Of a stretch of 64,000 nucleotides of DNA, positions 1 through 13,279 are shown in pieces. The DNA is taken from positions 19,530,001 to 19,594,000 of the forward strand of contig NC_046679.1 of NCBI RefSeq assembly GCF_009870125.1, in the 5' to 3' direction. Numbering within the stretch: position 1 is the first letter of the stretch; the number at the start of each line of letters is the position of its first letter. The stretch is from Drosophila pseudoobscura (Eukaryota > Arthropoda > Insecta > Diptera > Drosophilidae). The notes below the pieces were generated by a model, which made no database searches, was not told the DNA's origin, and saw only the letters and a list, made by a program, of their open reading frames with translations. A program made the translations under genes and the position numbers.

Positions 1-3000
1 CCGCAGACAAACAGATACACAGATACAACACACCGGCACACACTGACAGAATCCCCATCCTCCCCATGCGAACCAGCAAAACCCCAATGAGCGCAGCTGA
101 GCTAATAACCAATGCAAATCTCCCTGGACAGTAACATGAGCAACAGAAACGGACATTCTACATGACAGGGCGACATGCACCAGAGAGGATGGGGAGATGG
201 AGCTGTATCCACTGATCCATCTAATGGTTGACTGTTGGCGGCATTAACCCATCATCAGGCAGGGGAATTGGCCGAGGTCCGGCCGAGGCACATCACAGGG
301 CGAGACGTATAAATATTGATTTTGAGTCAGTTGTGTGTACGGAGGGGTAGGGTTGGTGGATCAGCCTGTGGTTCATCTTACCTAACCCACAGCCAACCAC
401 TCGACCCACTGCCGAGTGTAACCGCCATCCTGTCCGAGTGCCAATTATAAAAGGCCCCCCCTCGCCCCCTCAAAACGCGAAGAGAGTGAATAAATGTGTA
501 TGGCAGCCGACAGTCGGGTCGGGCAATAATTTCAACAACATGTCAATGCTGATGCTCATCAAAGTGATTTCTGTTTCAGAGACTGCTCGGGGTTCCAATG
601 TATCCACAGAGGGGATACATCCCCCGAGCGTTGACAAAACGCCAACGCATCGAGACATTTCTCATCAACGATTGGTTTCGCCCCGACATTAAATATACAC
701 ATGTACAAACATATGAGTATATACTCCTATGCGACTGCACATACTTATATGTAGGTATAAATATCTGTGTGATGTGTGATGTGTGATACGAGTATATGTG
801 GGTGCGTGTCTGTTTTTATAAATAAGTGGGCTCAAATAAAGAGGTAAGTGTGTGCTTTCGAGGGTGGCAGGTGAGTTGATTATTTTCTTTTTATTATTAT
901 TTGGGTTACCTCTGGGCACGGGCTATAAATTTTGATATATTTAGCGGTCCCCGCATTGGGGCCATATGTCATCATCTACATGTTTTACTGCGTCCGCAAT
1001 GTGAGGGGGAAAACAAATAATAATGCAGCAGCTCTGAAGGGATTAACTAAAGTAATACTACACAATTGTGTTCATTTTTGGTTCTGTAAAGCTTTGGATG
1101 GATTATAAGCTGTTTTGCATAATGGGCGGACTTTGGCTCGTAGTAGATCAATCAATATTAAAAATAATACAAATATCATGCAATTTTTAGATAAAATGAG
1201 GATTAAATTACGAATACTGAAATTGAAAATACTTTAAATCCATGTATAGAAATCTTTTTGTTCGATGACTGAATCATAGCCCAAATGGATAAATCTAGAA
1301 ATGTTCTCTTTTAATTGGTTTTTACACAGTAAACATTTCAATATAATTCCGAATTATAACGAATGTAATATTTATGAATTGTTGATTTATTTTAAGCCCA
1401 CATTTATCAAATATTTTCAAAGATTTTGTGTGAAAATGAAATTTACGAATTTAAATATTTTCCTTAACTTATTTTATTCGTTTTATTGAATTATTTAAAC
1501 TGCATCTCAATCGATGCTCCCAATAGATAATATCAATCAAGTTTCAGCAAATATTCAAAAATAATAAACCGACAAAATAAATTTGCTTTAATTAAATAAA
1601 AGCATTTGGTGTGGGAGAAGGTGGGATTGTGGCTAAATGAATGACAGAGTGAATATAATTTCAAAGCGAAGAAGGTCATTAAGGTTAAGGAAAGTGAGCA
1701 ATTGTAGAGCGCATCCTTTAGGTCATTGAGTTTTTCTTTTGTAGATTTGTAGGATGTTCTGCGCGTTCCAGAATCTAGACATTTTTGAATAGAATTTCTT
1801 GTAAAATCAAGCGCATCAAATTTACATTTTGGAAACTGCAATCGCACTTGATCAATTGCCGGAGATACGCATTAAAGTGCTTGGCATAAAACGCTCAGCA
1901 TTCTTGATTAATTGGCCAGCCTTTGATGTGGGGCCATGCATTTGGGTGTTACGCACATTAAAATTCAATCAAAATACATACAAAAATAAACGCTTTAAAT
2001 ATCTCTTAAATTATTATTATGACAGAGTTTATTTTTAGGCGAATAGAGCAACGACGTGCTGCACGAACAGCGCCTTGGGTTGCCGGCTCTAATTGCAAAT
2101 AATAAGCCTCAATTGGCGTTGGCCAAAAACAGTGGATGGCCATCCACAGTCCCAGTCCCAGTCACAGTCACACTCAGACTCGGAGTCTGTGCTTCGTGGA
2201 GTGGGACTGGCCTACGCACACGGCCATAGCATCGTGTAGTATAGGAAAATGCCAACCCACCGAAACACAATAAAAGCGCGTTTCAATTTCAAATTGATTG
2301 CCAGTCGGCTATTATTATTATTTGCTATACTCTTGCCAGTATTCTGGGTATTCCGATTTTAATGAGGAAGATATTTATAATATTACAACTGAAAGCCATG
2401 AACACATCGGGAGACCTTTCTTCAGTTGTCAGAGCTATAATCGGTTAAAGATAATCAAAAGATAATCATAAGAACGATAAGAAACCTGGGAGCGATGTTA
2501 AATCAGAAGATCTTATCCTATAGCTGCCATAGGGAACGAGTGCAGGGTATCTTCGACATCGGCCCCGAAGACAGCCTTAATTTCTTGTTATTTTATTGTT
2601 ATATGGTTTTTATTTTTTCATTTATTTTTCCTCAGTACTTGTTGTTGGTGTCATTTGGCTTTTGGTGCTAAATACTCGTGCGAATTTTTGTGCTTTTGGA
2701 GGCCACCAACGTTTGCTTGGCTCTGAGCTGGAATCCGAGTCTTGGTTTTGGGTCTTTGGCTTGGCGCCACCCCCACAAAAACACAACAGAAATAAATATA
2801 AAATTGTATACTTGGTATTTGTTTTTTATGCTTTCACGTTGGCATTGCCATTGGCGAGGTAAGACACAGAGAGCCAGACACAGACACAGGCGTTGCCTCA
2901 CTCGAAACATAAATAAACTGATTTCGGGAATATCGTGGGATGGCGGGGGAGATAATACGAGTACCACTCGCAAGAGTACTGGCTTGTTTGCCAACCCAAA

Positions 3001-4026
3001 AGAGTTGCCAATGGCAATTACATTTTGGCTCTCTTGTTCACCGAGAATATATAAGTGGCAATCACTCGATTGTAATAATATTGTTTCCATTGCATACCCA
3101 AAGGTCTCTTGCTGGTATATCTCATGGGAGACATGATTTATTATTTGGTCAAGGTATGGTTGTTCGAAGGAAAATATTTGTTTGGTTTGTTGGATAAAAG
3201 TTTCAAATTTAAATAAATTATCGTTCACTTAAATATTTTAAGCTTTTAGGGATTTTCACAATGAAACGATTGAAATTATTTGAAGGAACTGTTAACTCTA
3301 CGTTTCAGGTAATATATTCCCCATTTTGCATAACATCTGGCTTCTTCTGGAACTGTTTGTGTAGCTGGTAGCAATGGCGAAATTCATTCAAATCATTCTT
3401 CTGTGCATATGCTTCATTCAGTAATATTTATGTACCTCGGGATCGGACAACCTTGCCACTTCAGTCAACACTGTCTACAGTGGTTTACATCCTTCTACTA
3501 GCAAGTCATCTATAATTCTTGTCAGCATCCTTGGCGATTTCCCAGACTTTTCCATTGAGCGGACGACAGGTTTTGTGTGTGTTTTTGGGAAGGATTTTCA
3601 TTGCATACAATTGGCTGGGCCTGGGGCAACACTTTCCCACAAGCGCAGATTGAATCGAATGAATCAAAGCTGCTCATTTTGGAGTGTAGTTCTTACTGCC
3701 TTGTAGTCGTCATAGTCATAGCCGTTGTAGTCGAATGTTTGTTGGCAGGCTGTTGGCTCTTGGCTGCTGGCTGCTGGACCGCTGTACCCTTTCCTAATAT
3801 GGCCGGCGGCAACGGCGGAGGCACACACTTGTACACTTGTTTCGTGTAAGCGAGATTGTGCCGTGTGTGTGTCGCTTGTGCAACACATCCAATTGGAAAT
3901 GAAAAACTCTGACCTACTAATCACCGAGCCAAAAAGCCAATAAGAGTCAGCAACGAAAGACAACGGCAACAGCAAAAGCAACAACGAAACAAGTGCCACC
4001 AACCAGAGACAGCATATAGCATATAG

Positions 4027-4049
4027 GCAACAGCAACAGCAACAGCAAC
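4027..4049 (+). repeat. GCAACA hexanucleotide microsatellite
   Basis: Nearly four perfect copies of GCAACA lie in a purine/CA-rich context. The repeat produces leucine/cysteine-rich frames on the minus strand that mimic a long ORF (3664-4392) but show no other coding feature. Confidence 0.8.
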
Positions 4050-6252
4050 GACATTGTCGATGTCTGTCCGAGACTACAACATCAGCCGACAGCCCAAGAA
4101 AAATCAAAAGATGGACAATAACTTTAAACCAGTTCCAAATGGCGAAGCCTTGTTGCCAATTTTCGTACTCCATTCGTTCGTGTACTCGTACTCCGAGAAC
4201 CGTTCGCACAAGTCCGGAGTGCACACAATTTGTTTCGAATTTGATAATGTGAGGCCATTTGGGTTTGAGCCCACAGGTTGCCGCCGGCCCAATTGACATT
4301 TCATGCCGTATTAAGAAAGACAGCCGGGACAGACAGTCGGGGAGCCTGGGAGACAGTCGGACGAAAAACAGACAGGCGGCAATTTGCGCCATTTGCTTTG
4401 TCGCATTTTATTTTACTTCACTTTTCACTAAAAATTATCATGTTCCGAATGCATATCGAAAACAAAAACAAACGACTAAAGGATACCTACAATATGATCT
4501 GTTTGTCACAGAAAACCTATCAAATAGTTGCTCTTAAAACAACTTCTCAGTAATTTTATTAAATATTATTTTCATCAATAGCTAATCAACTCAAACCTGA
4601 TGTTTTAGAGTTTTTATCAAGTTTTTATCAAGCATACAGCTTTTTCACTATTTCTTATATTTGACACATATTACTCCACGAATTCAACATACCCTTGCAC
4701 TTTAGGAGTATATCCACTGAAAATAGCGCACAAGGACATTCGCGCATGCGCCCCCAGACGGCGCCAAGCAACTGAACAACCAAAAAGACAGACAGCCAAG
4801 AGACAGCGAATCAGCCAACGTAGCGGCGTCGTCGTCACCGATTTCTGGCTAAATTGATGATGATGATGACGACGACGGTGGCCAGACTGGTGGTGCTCGG
4901 GGAGTGTGGGGGCGGTAGGGGCGTTGCAGATTATCACGGTTTTTGTTTTGTTTGAGCTCTGGTTTGTGGCATATAAATTTCAATTGCTCGCATTTAACAA
5001 CAATTTAAAGCAAATTAAATTTCTGTTTTGGTCGATTATTGCCTGCTGATAGGCGAGGCTCGAACGGGCCTCCCTCCGTGTCCCGTGCCAGGGCTCCAAT
5101 GAACTCATAGCACCATCTATCGGCAGCTCTGTCATGTGCATATAAAGTAATTTTCTGGTACATTAGGTTTCGCCTTCCATTTGGACTCTGTGCTCTGTGG
5201 CGCTGCATAAGTTGAAAAAATTGAGCAAATCTTTGGCTGGCATTCAATAGCGGTTGAACAAGCCGAATGGAGGATACCCTACACACAGTATTCGGATTTT
5301 AATTAGCTTCGGTTTGACTATGGAAGAGATCTCTCGTTACCAAGAATCATATTATCCTCCTAATAAGTATACAAAGCTAATAGATAAATACATACATATG
5401 TATTAGGAAGTGCGCTGTGTGTGAGTGTCGTTTTAAATAGATAAAATATTTATCATATCCTCAGATTTTCGAACTGTTGTTGAGCAGATTATCCAGAACT
5501 ATTTAATATCCTATATTTTTTATAAAATCTGCACAATCTTCTGAAATCTTCTAAAATTCAAAGAAATTCCCTACGCCTCACTTAACTTTACCAACTCTAT
5601 CGGTTTGCTATATAGCTCGCCTCCAGATAGAGCAGCAATTAAAAGAAATTATTATAGATTTGTTTTGAGAGCTTACTGGTGCTGCTGTTGGGTCTCTTCG
5701 TTGGCTTCTTTAGCTTCTTAGGCTGCCAAGTAAAGCGCCCACCATTTCGAGGCGCTGCTGCTGCGACTGCCACTGCCCACATCCAATGCTCCACTTAGAC
5801 GTGCTCCATTGTTTCCGCATTCGATTAAAAATGATAAATGCCTGGCTGCACTCAAGTGAAAATAAGAAAATACAGAAAAATATCCAAAGAGGAGAGAAAA
5901 GCCCCCCACAAGCTGGTCTGCTTGGCCTGCTTGACTGCCTTGGCCATTGCCTTCGTCTGGCTTATTTTCTTGACCATTTTTAATGTCTCGTTTATGAGCG
6001 CTGATAAGTCAAATGCTGCCGGGCTCTGGGCCCTGTCTTGGAGTAATTATTTGATTAATTTTATTGCTTGCTCAGTGTGTGTGCGTGTGCTTCTGGGTAT
6101 GTGCGAGTCTGGAGGATGGCGGTTAAATATATCGTTTATGCTTTTATTAAATTGCACGCATTAATTAACCCTGGATCAGGGGGACGGGAGGCGCGAGACT
6201 CAAAGCCAAAGCAAAGTCAAAGCAAATGCCTGAAATAGACATTATCGGATAG

Positions 6253-6297
6253 CCCCATCCCCATCCTCATCCCCATCCTCATCCCCGTCCTCATCCG
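6253..6297 (+). repeat. CCCCATCCTCAT minisatellite
   Basis: About four imperfect 12-bp units (CCCCATCCTCAT with one CGTCC variant) are arranged head to tail. The tract is pyrimidine-rich on the plus strand. No gene is associated with it. Confidence 0.8.
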
Positions 6298-7364
6298 TTT
6301 TCTCACACTCCATGGCTGTTTGGCTTCTAGGGCCCTGCGGCCATTTTCATTTCAATTAATTGCCCCAGCGTAGAAATTAGCGTTCTCCATGATTGCTTGT
6401 TATTATTGATTATATGGCGCACATAAATCTATGCCAATTGAATGGCCGCCAGGTAAGCTAATCCACTCACTTAAATCGCAATACCTTCCGATTATCCAGA
6501 GCCATTATCCCCGATGCAGACTAAATTGGCCGTGATATGCACAAGTGCCAGCACCTCAACCATTGACCACCCACTGGAATTGGCCAGTCCCAGTGCTCGG
6601 GTATGACAACATTTCAATTTTACAAATATTTGCTGGTGTCCCCTTTGTCTCCGGCCAAAACCCCAACATCTCCAACCCGACAACTGGCCAAGACAGCCAC
6701 AAAATGGGCCAAAGTGGCTCTACGACACAGTGGCCCCAGGGAGTTGGGTTGAGTCTGAGGTCATGGGCTGTGGTTGGATGGTCCTACTTTGATATGACAG
6801 GCAACAGAGAGAGAAAGGGAGACAGAGAAAGAGAGGGAGGTGATGACAGAGAGTGACTTTAATGAAGATTGGCGGATAGGGTAGATTGATTGACAGGAAC
6901 TTTAAAAACATTTCATTTTGATTTTTATTATGCATAGCATAATATTGCACATACTATTTTAGATACACGTCAATTCAGACGGAAAAGATTTATTTGAATT
7001 GAAACGACTTAACTTAGAACTTAAGGAAATTAGATTTGGACATCCAGACAGTACACTGAGAGAAAAATGGCAAAGTAAAACGAAATATACCCTTGTTCAT
7101 CTAAATATCTCTATATTACATACAAAAGTTTTTGGTTGTCGTCCCATATTTTACTCATATCACAGCGAGAGAGCAAAGCGAATGAGCCGGGAAATATTTT
7201 TATTTTAAGCATGAAATATGTTTTTTTTTGTATATTAAATATTTTCATATTACTTTTAAAATATGTATATGTAAGTGAAAATAATTTTGTTCAATTTCCA
7301 CTATCAATGCAAACAAATTGGTATGAATATTTAAATCAAAGTAAAGCTATTCGATTCTCAAGGT

Positions 7365-8485
7365 TTTTATACCCGATACTCAAAATGAGTATTGGGGTAT
7401 ATTAGATTTGTGGTAAAAGTGGATGTGTGTAACGTCCAGAAGGAATCGTTTCCGACCCCATAAAGTATATATATTCTTGATCAGCATCAATAGCCGAGTC
7501 GATTGAGCCATGTCTGTCTGTCCGTCTGTCCGTCTGTCCGTCCGTCCGTCTGTCCGTCTGTCCGTCCCCTTCAGCGCCTAATGCTCAAAGACTATAAGAG
7601 CTAGAGCAACGATGTTTTGGATCCAGACTTCTGTGATATGTCACTGCTCCAAAAATATTTCAAAACTTTGCCCCGCCCACTTCCGCCCCCACAAAGGGCG
7701 AAAATCTGTGGCATCCACAATTTCGACGATACGAGAAAACTAAAAACGCAGAATCGTAGAAGTTTACTATATCTTCTAGAGTGCAAAATCTGAACCAGAT
7801 CGTATAATTATTACAGCCAGAATCACGAAAACAATATCACTCTTTCTCGCTCTGTCTCACTCTAACACACAGGTTTCATGGTCGGTTTTGCCAATTGCAA
7901 AATATGAGTTCAAGGATCTCAGAACCTATAAAAGCCAGAGCAACCAAATTTGGTATCCACACTCCTGTGATATCGGACCTTGACCGTTTCCTGTCCAAAT
8001 TTCGCCACACCCCCTTCCGCCCCCGCAAAGGACGAAAATCTGAGGCAACCACAAATCTCAGAGACTATTAAGGCTAGAGTAACCAAATTTGGTACACACA
8101 CTCCTTTAAGATGTCACTATAAAACGTATATCTCAAAATTTCGTCCCACCCCCTTCCGCCCCCACAAAGGACGAAAATCTGTTGCATCCACAATATTGCA
8201 AATTTGAGAAAACTAAAAACGCAGAATCATAGATAATGACCATATCTATCAGATTGGTGAATCTGGATCAGATCAGATCATTTTTATAGCCAAAAGGAAC
8301 AAATCAATTTGCAGTGGCTACGCAGCGCGTAGCTCAGACTGATTTTCTGTCTCTCTCGCACGCACTCTTTGTCGTGTCATTTAATATTAGCGGCGTCTGC
8401 CAGAGGAGAGCCATACTGACTTAGTATCGGGTATAACCGTAGAGTTGCGGTGTCCGCAGCAACTCACAACGTTCCCCCTCGTTTT
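7365..8485 (+). mobile_element. DINE-1-like (Helentron-derived) non-autonomous element, full copy 1
   Basis: The element begins in a T-run followed by TATACCCGATACT (7368-7380). It carries a GTCT/GTCC microsatellite (7512-7567) about 130 bp from its left end. Its core has diverged tandem units, each with an ACCAAATTTGGTA-like box followed by ACCCCCTTCCGCCCCC. It closes with AGTATCGGGTATA (8423-8435), the exact inverted complement of the left-end motif. A 7-bp-stem hairpin (GAGTTGC...GCAACTC, 8442-8465) lies about 10 bp before the terminal CCCCTCGTTTT. This is the layout known for DINE-1/INE-1 and related Helentron-associated elements: subterminal inverted repeats, a GTCY block and a 3' hairpin. 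There is no coding capacity. A near-identical copy lies at 48121-49239 and a 3' fragment at 41645-41725. The boundaries are set by alignment of the two copies and are good to a few bases within T-runs. Confidence 0.9.
7512..7567 (+). repeat. GTCY tetranucleotide array inside DINE-1-like element
   Basis: This is an uninterrupted run of GTCT and GTCC units. Such GTCY blocks are typical of DINE-1/mini-me elements of Diptera. The corresponding array in the second copy (48268-48315) is shorter and has the T/C variants in a different order, as expected of slippage after insertion. Confidence 0.9.
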
Positions 8486-10381
8486 GTACTTGGTGTAGTC
8501 TAATTTTTCAGATAAGAATATCTTATTTTGCAGGACTCTACATATGGGGTTAATCTGATTAAAACAGCCATCAATGAAATCGAAATTCCCTTGGGCAATA
8601 TTTGAAACCTACATATACTTACACCTTCTGTGTTCCAAGAGCTGCTATTTATCCTTAAAATAGTTTAGGAATATTCCATTTACCCGCCACACCGACACAC
8701 TCATTTATCTCTATAGGTTCTCGTTCAACTCTCCTTCTTTCAGCACTTCTGTACTTGGACTCTCCCACTTATTTGCCACACACTCTTATACAATGCATTG
8801 AAAAATGACTTAATTTCACTTCACAACAACCTCGGACGATGACCAGTAACGTGCCCCATTGTTGCGGCTCATGCCCGAAGGAGCCAGTCAGTCGGTCAGT
8901 AGGCGTTCGCACTGCACTCCACTGCACTGGAGTGGAGTGGACTTGGACTAATAAACATAAGGAGTAAACAAGTCCATATACGGTCAAGTCGGTCAGCAGT
9001 ATCTTTTTCTGTCTTCCACGCGGCAGTTCGCGGGCATCATTGTGGTTGGAGTTGGGCAGTGGGTTTTTTTCGTCACTTATGCATTTTTCATGGGACGATC
9101 CCGACGACGATCTGCCGACTCCTCGGAGTTGAATTGGAGTGACAGGCGGCGCAGGCGCGGGTGCATTGCAAATTGTCAAACCGTTATGTGATGGGGGATT
9201 CGGATGCAGAGAAAGTCCAAAGCGTTGGCGGCGTTGCGATTTATTGTGAAATATTGAAATTACCCAAGTTCCTCCAATACGAGCCAGTGAGAAAATGAGC
9301 AATGCGCCAGTTGCATCTGCATTTTATGCCAAAAACCAAATCGCAAAAAAGGAAAACCAAACCAAAACCAAAACCAAAGTCCCTCTGCGGTTATCGCCAT
9401 GACAGATGTCAATCTTCTGATGAAGGGGGCCCACAACGAGAAAGTTTTTTCGTTTAATTGTGGCGGAGATTCAATTAGCGGGACAAGTGATTTTATAGCG
9501 CCCTCATCATCGACTCGGCTCCTTAAATTAGCCTCCAAATGTGGCCACAGGTAAAAGTCTTACTTTCCGCTGGTGTTGGCCCAGAAATTAAACGGCCATA
9601 AATGGCCCCGCGGACAATTACTTTATTTGTGCACTCAATTTATGCTGATTTATGGCACAGACAGACAGCACAATGCAGATGCAACCCATTGCATCCATCC
9701 CCAAATGTTAATTGCACTAAAATGCAGATTTTCCATATACATTTGAGGTCCAGTTTCGGGGGCCAGACCTTGGCTGCCGTTTTGACTGCCGACCGGCGAA
9801 AGATAAACAGCGACAGTTTTTTTTTCTGCTACCGATAAAGTGGGTGGAGGTCGGGGTGAGGATGGGGAGAGCCCCGTTGGGCTGGCCTGGGCTGGGGTAC
9901 CTTGTTGCCTTGTCTGCCAAACTCATTAAAACGAATCTTTTTTAATGGCCAAAAGTTTGCCTGGTTGCTGCCATAATCAGCAAAATTAAGGCCATGGCAG
10001 CTCAAAACTGTTTGCTGCCCAACGCTGCCGCCTGCCAATGTCGTTAGCGCTGCTGGGCCACCAAAAAAAAAAGAAAAAAAAAAAACGACGAGAAGGAGGC
10101 AGATATAAAGAGCCGACTGCCACTGTCAAAAGTTTTTAAAAACTATACAACTGATTTGGTATATTCCGAGTATTGATTACTTAAGAAAAAGACCAAAAGC
10201 AACATCAAAGACAGTTGTTTCTTATAGAACTAAATAACGAATGAATCGAGGAACTGTCTTCCTCGAACCATAGCCTCCAAGTACCTTTTATACTCCTTTT
10301 ATTCTTTGGGTCTAATCTGCAGCACCCAATTGAGAATTCAATTTTCTCAAAGAGTGGGCTAAAGGATCGGGCTTGAAGGCG

Positions 10382-10409
10382 ACAACTTACAACTTACAAC
10401 TTACAACTT
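10382..10409 (+). repeat. ACAACTT heptamer tandem repeat
   Basis: Four perfect head-to-tail copies of ACAACTT. They have no coding context. Confidence 0.85.
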
Positions 10410-10871
10410 ACTCAGATCAACTGCAGCAGTGGCAGTGGCAGTGGCAGGAGCAGAACAAACAACCGACACAAGCAGGCGATAGATGACGCAGGCATTGCCA
10501 TGGCCATGTCACACTCCGAAAGGCCGAAAAGGCAGCCCCACATAAACGTGAGTCCCAGCTAAACTCCGAGGAGAGTGTTTGACTTCTTGTCTGCCCCAGC
10601 CCCAGCCGCATGCTACATGCTCCATGCTCCATGCCTCGTGCCTCATGGCCCATCCTGAATGCTGCACGTGGCCATCATGCTGCACTCTTGTGCACTAATT
10701 ACGAAAACTCAGCACGTTTTGGCATGGCACGGCTCGACTCGGCTTGGGTCTGGGTCTGGTCTGGATTGGTTTGGGCTGGTTGCCTGGGTAGCCTGAGTGG
10801 TTAAATGCTGTGCTGCAGTAATAGCAGCAACATGCAACGCGACAGTTGCCTGCACCCGGGGGAGCAACACT

Positions 10872-10944
10872 AACAGCAACAGCAACAGCAACAGCGGCGG
10901 CAGTGGCAGTGGCAGCAGTGGCAGCAGCGGCAGCAGCGGCGGCG
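10872..10944 (+). repeat. CAACAG / GGCAGT / CAGCGG compound repeat
   Basis: A run of AACAGC units grades into GGCAGT and GGCAGCAGC units. It generates spurious Ser/Gly- and Ala-rich frames on the plus strand and Leu/Pro-rich frames on the minus strand. Without splice sites or an unbiased coding flank it is treated as non-coding. Confidence 0.75.
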
Positions 10945-12479
10945 TTCGCACAAAAGTTAAAAACATTGCGGCAAGCAATAAAATCAACATTGGTTTCGGT
11001 TTTGGCTTTGACTCCAGTCCCAGGACAGCAGCACCAGTACCAGCCCCAGTCCTGCACTTAGCCCTACCCCTGCTCCTGCCCTACTGGGGGGGTGGGAGGG
11101 GGATGAACTATGTAACTGTATTACTGATGAGCTCCAAAATGTGCCTGGCCTGCCACAATTTGACCAAAGTCAATGTCTGAGGTTGCCGCAGTCCAGGCAT
11201 AAGCCGCGGGTAATGGCTGAAAACCCCATTTTGCCCCATTTTGTTGCTGATGGATGCAATAATTAGAAGCGAAATGAAGTTTTGCAGAGAACCCGAACAC
11301 ACAGAAGCTGCCTGCTGTGGTTGTCCACAAATGAAGATTAAATGCAAATATTGAAAAGGGACTTTACTTGATAGCAAAAGAATCTTTCTATAGAAAATCG
11401 CCCTCTGTCATTAATATTCTCTATAGCAATCCGATACACGGTATATGATGCGTTGCCCTAAATCGATGAGATCTAGACACCCTTATAGGGTGATTGGTAC
11501 CCCAAACCCCTCCTAGGCACAACTCTCAATCGTAACTAACGAATCGCCCAGGTCTGGTCAACTACATATTTGCAATCTTTGCGTCGGCAACAGGGGCTAT
11601 AAAAATAAATTACACACAGCTTAAAACTTATGTGAAGTAGGAAGAAAAATGGCTTATAGACGCGCGCAATGCAACCAAAAAAAAAAAAAAGCAGGAGAAA
11701 CAGCCCCGAGTCGAGAGCTAACCGTAAGGAACGACAAAATGACCAATTCGACCTCAACCCACAATAAGGAAGACCAAGACCAGGCCCGAGAAGGTGGTGG
11801 CAAGCAGGGAGAGTGATGAACGTTATGGCTGTTTTGTATGGTGCTCAATCGAAGTGATTCACCCACACACGCACTAAGACTCACACAATCACCACCCACA
11901 AAAGGGAGACGGCAATGGCAATGGCAACGGCAACGGCAAAGGTAAAGCTTGAAGCTTGAAGCCGACAATGAAGACATTAACATGACCAACGACAACGACG
12001 AACGACAAAACTCTGTGTGCCCCACAGCTCATCACATTAATCTTCCTAATACGCCCATCAATAATTCAAAGCCAAAGGCATGACCAGAGCCGAACGAACA
12101 GCAATCTTTACCCCGAACCGAACGACAATCGACCACTGGCCAGTGACCAGTGACCAGTGACCAAGTGAAGAAGTCGCTCCAGACACGCAAACCATACTGA
12201 ACCAGAGCACACTCTGAACCGTACCTCACGTCGCCGTATCCGAATCGAAAACCCACCAAGTGCTGAGTGAATTATGACGCACTCTGCTCATCGCTCTCGT
12301 CTCTGGTCAGAGTTGGGGATGGGTTGGGATTGAGAGGCCACCTTCGAAAACAGTTTGTCGTACATCAAATCGAAACTATAACATACAAATATTGAACTCT
12401 CGTGCATGGCCTGACAATGAAGCTTTATGGCTCGTTAGCATTTGATTTATGCCCACGAAAATTCCCAAAAACTGTACAC

Positions 12480-13130
12480 AGAGCGCAAAACATTAAAAGC
12501 TAAATATAAATTGTTTAATGTAGATTAGAGCTGTGATTGTTGTGATCCATTCCACAATAGAACTGAAAATAATCAACAAAAGCATAATTGAAATTAATTA
12601 ATAAAATAATAGCGGTACGAACTCGTTCTGGATAATTACAGTGCACATTAAAGACTGAATACCCTGACAGCATGTTCTAGAGGAATAAATTTAAATTAAA
12701 TAAAATAAATTAAAATTAAAAATAGTAATTAATTAATAATAATACAATTTTTATTATTACAGGGGTTATCAGATTTTGTAATTACTTATAAATATGTAAA
12801 AAAAATTTATATTTGAAACTTTTGTATAATATTATAATGCATTTTTTAATAATAATTTATAATTATATTATTTATATGTTAATTTTTTGTATAAATTTGT
12901 AGTTAATTACTGAAAAAGTTATGTTATTTATGTTTAACGTTCCTTTTTATTTTTCTCTAATTTGTACTCTTCCAAACAAATGCATTTTTTCTCTTAGAAT
13001 TTCATGAAATTTAAAATTTATCTGTAAATTGGGCGTAAAAAAACGACCCAAGTGTTTTATTTCAACTTTTTCGTACACTTAAAACCCTAAAAGTGGCAAA
13101 AGTTTAAATAAATCTGTCTTAAATCTTGCA
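12480..13130. other. AT-rich non-coding block
   Basis: The block is composed of runs of AATT, TAAT and A/T homopolymers, far more AT-rich than the flanks. It has no ORF of note. It separates the upstream repeat-rich DNA from the peptide gene cluster. It could act as a scaffold-attachment type spacer (inference only). Confidence 0.6.
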
Positions 13131-13279
13131 CCTACAATCTACTTGTATTTGGTTGATAAGATCATGAGCTGTCCAACAACAAAAATCAATAAGTTTAAGA
13201 TTGTAAATACTTTGTTTTCAGTGCACTTTGAACCCACATTTCGCATCTTGCGACTATCGTAATTGTATAGCGAACGTAA

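Larger units (their letters stand above)
1..7364. other. Non-coding stretch, no gene supported
   Basis: I see no convincing coding sequence on either strand. The longest open frames (for example 2668-3228 and 3664-4392 on the minus strand) translate into low-complexity or frame-shadow peptides, with no recognisable domain and no splice context. The stretch holds simple repeats (a CAACAG run near 4027 and a CCCCATCCTCAT minisatellite near 6253), GA-rich purine tracts near 6806-6840, and AT-rich blocks near 1150-1560. It is best read as intergenic or intronic Drosophila DNA. Confidence 0.6.
8486..12479. other. Non-coding stretch, no gene supported
   Basis: No exon with splice sites and a recognisable product was found. 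ORFs such as 8769-9302 (minus) and 10695-11057 (minus) overlap CAG/GGC-rich repeats or read as low-complexity shadows. The stretch contains an A-rich tract (10063-10085), an ACAACTT heptamer array (10382-10409) and a CAG/GGCAGT repeat (10872-10944). An AGTGACC direct repeat lies near 12137-12157. Confidence 0.55.

Noticed and set aside
308..334. TATAAATA with TCAGTT downstream
   Set aside because: The spacing of 21 bp between the TATA box and the initiator is too short for a functional pair.
446..480. TATAAAAGG at 446 as a promoter
   Set aside because: No TCAGT/TCATT initiator lies at 28-34 bp downstream, and no exon follows.
2668..3228. 186-codon minus-strand ORF
   Set aside because: The composition is that of translated non-coding DNA. 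No recognisable motif, and overlapping frames on the plus strand are equally open.
3664..4392. 242-codon minus-strand ORF
   Set aside because: It runs across a GCAACA microsatellite that gives Cys/Leu-rich filler. There is no domain, start context or splice support.
10250..10300. Minus-strand TATAAAAGG near 10287 with ACAGTT downstream
   Set aside because: The spacing is about 37 bp, longer than usual, and no leader or coding exon was found on that strand.
10695..11180. Ser/Gly-rich plus ORF and Leu/Ala-rich minus ORFs
   Set aside because: All frames are open only because of the CAG/GGC compound repeat.
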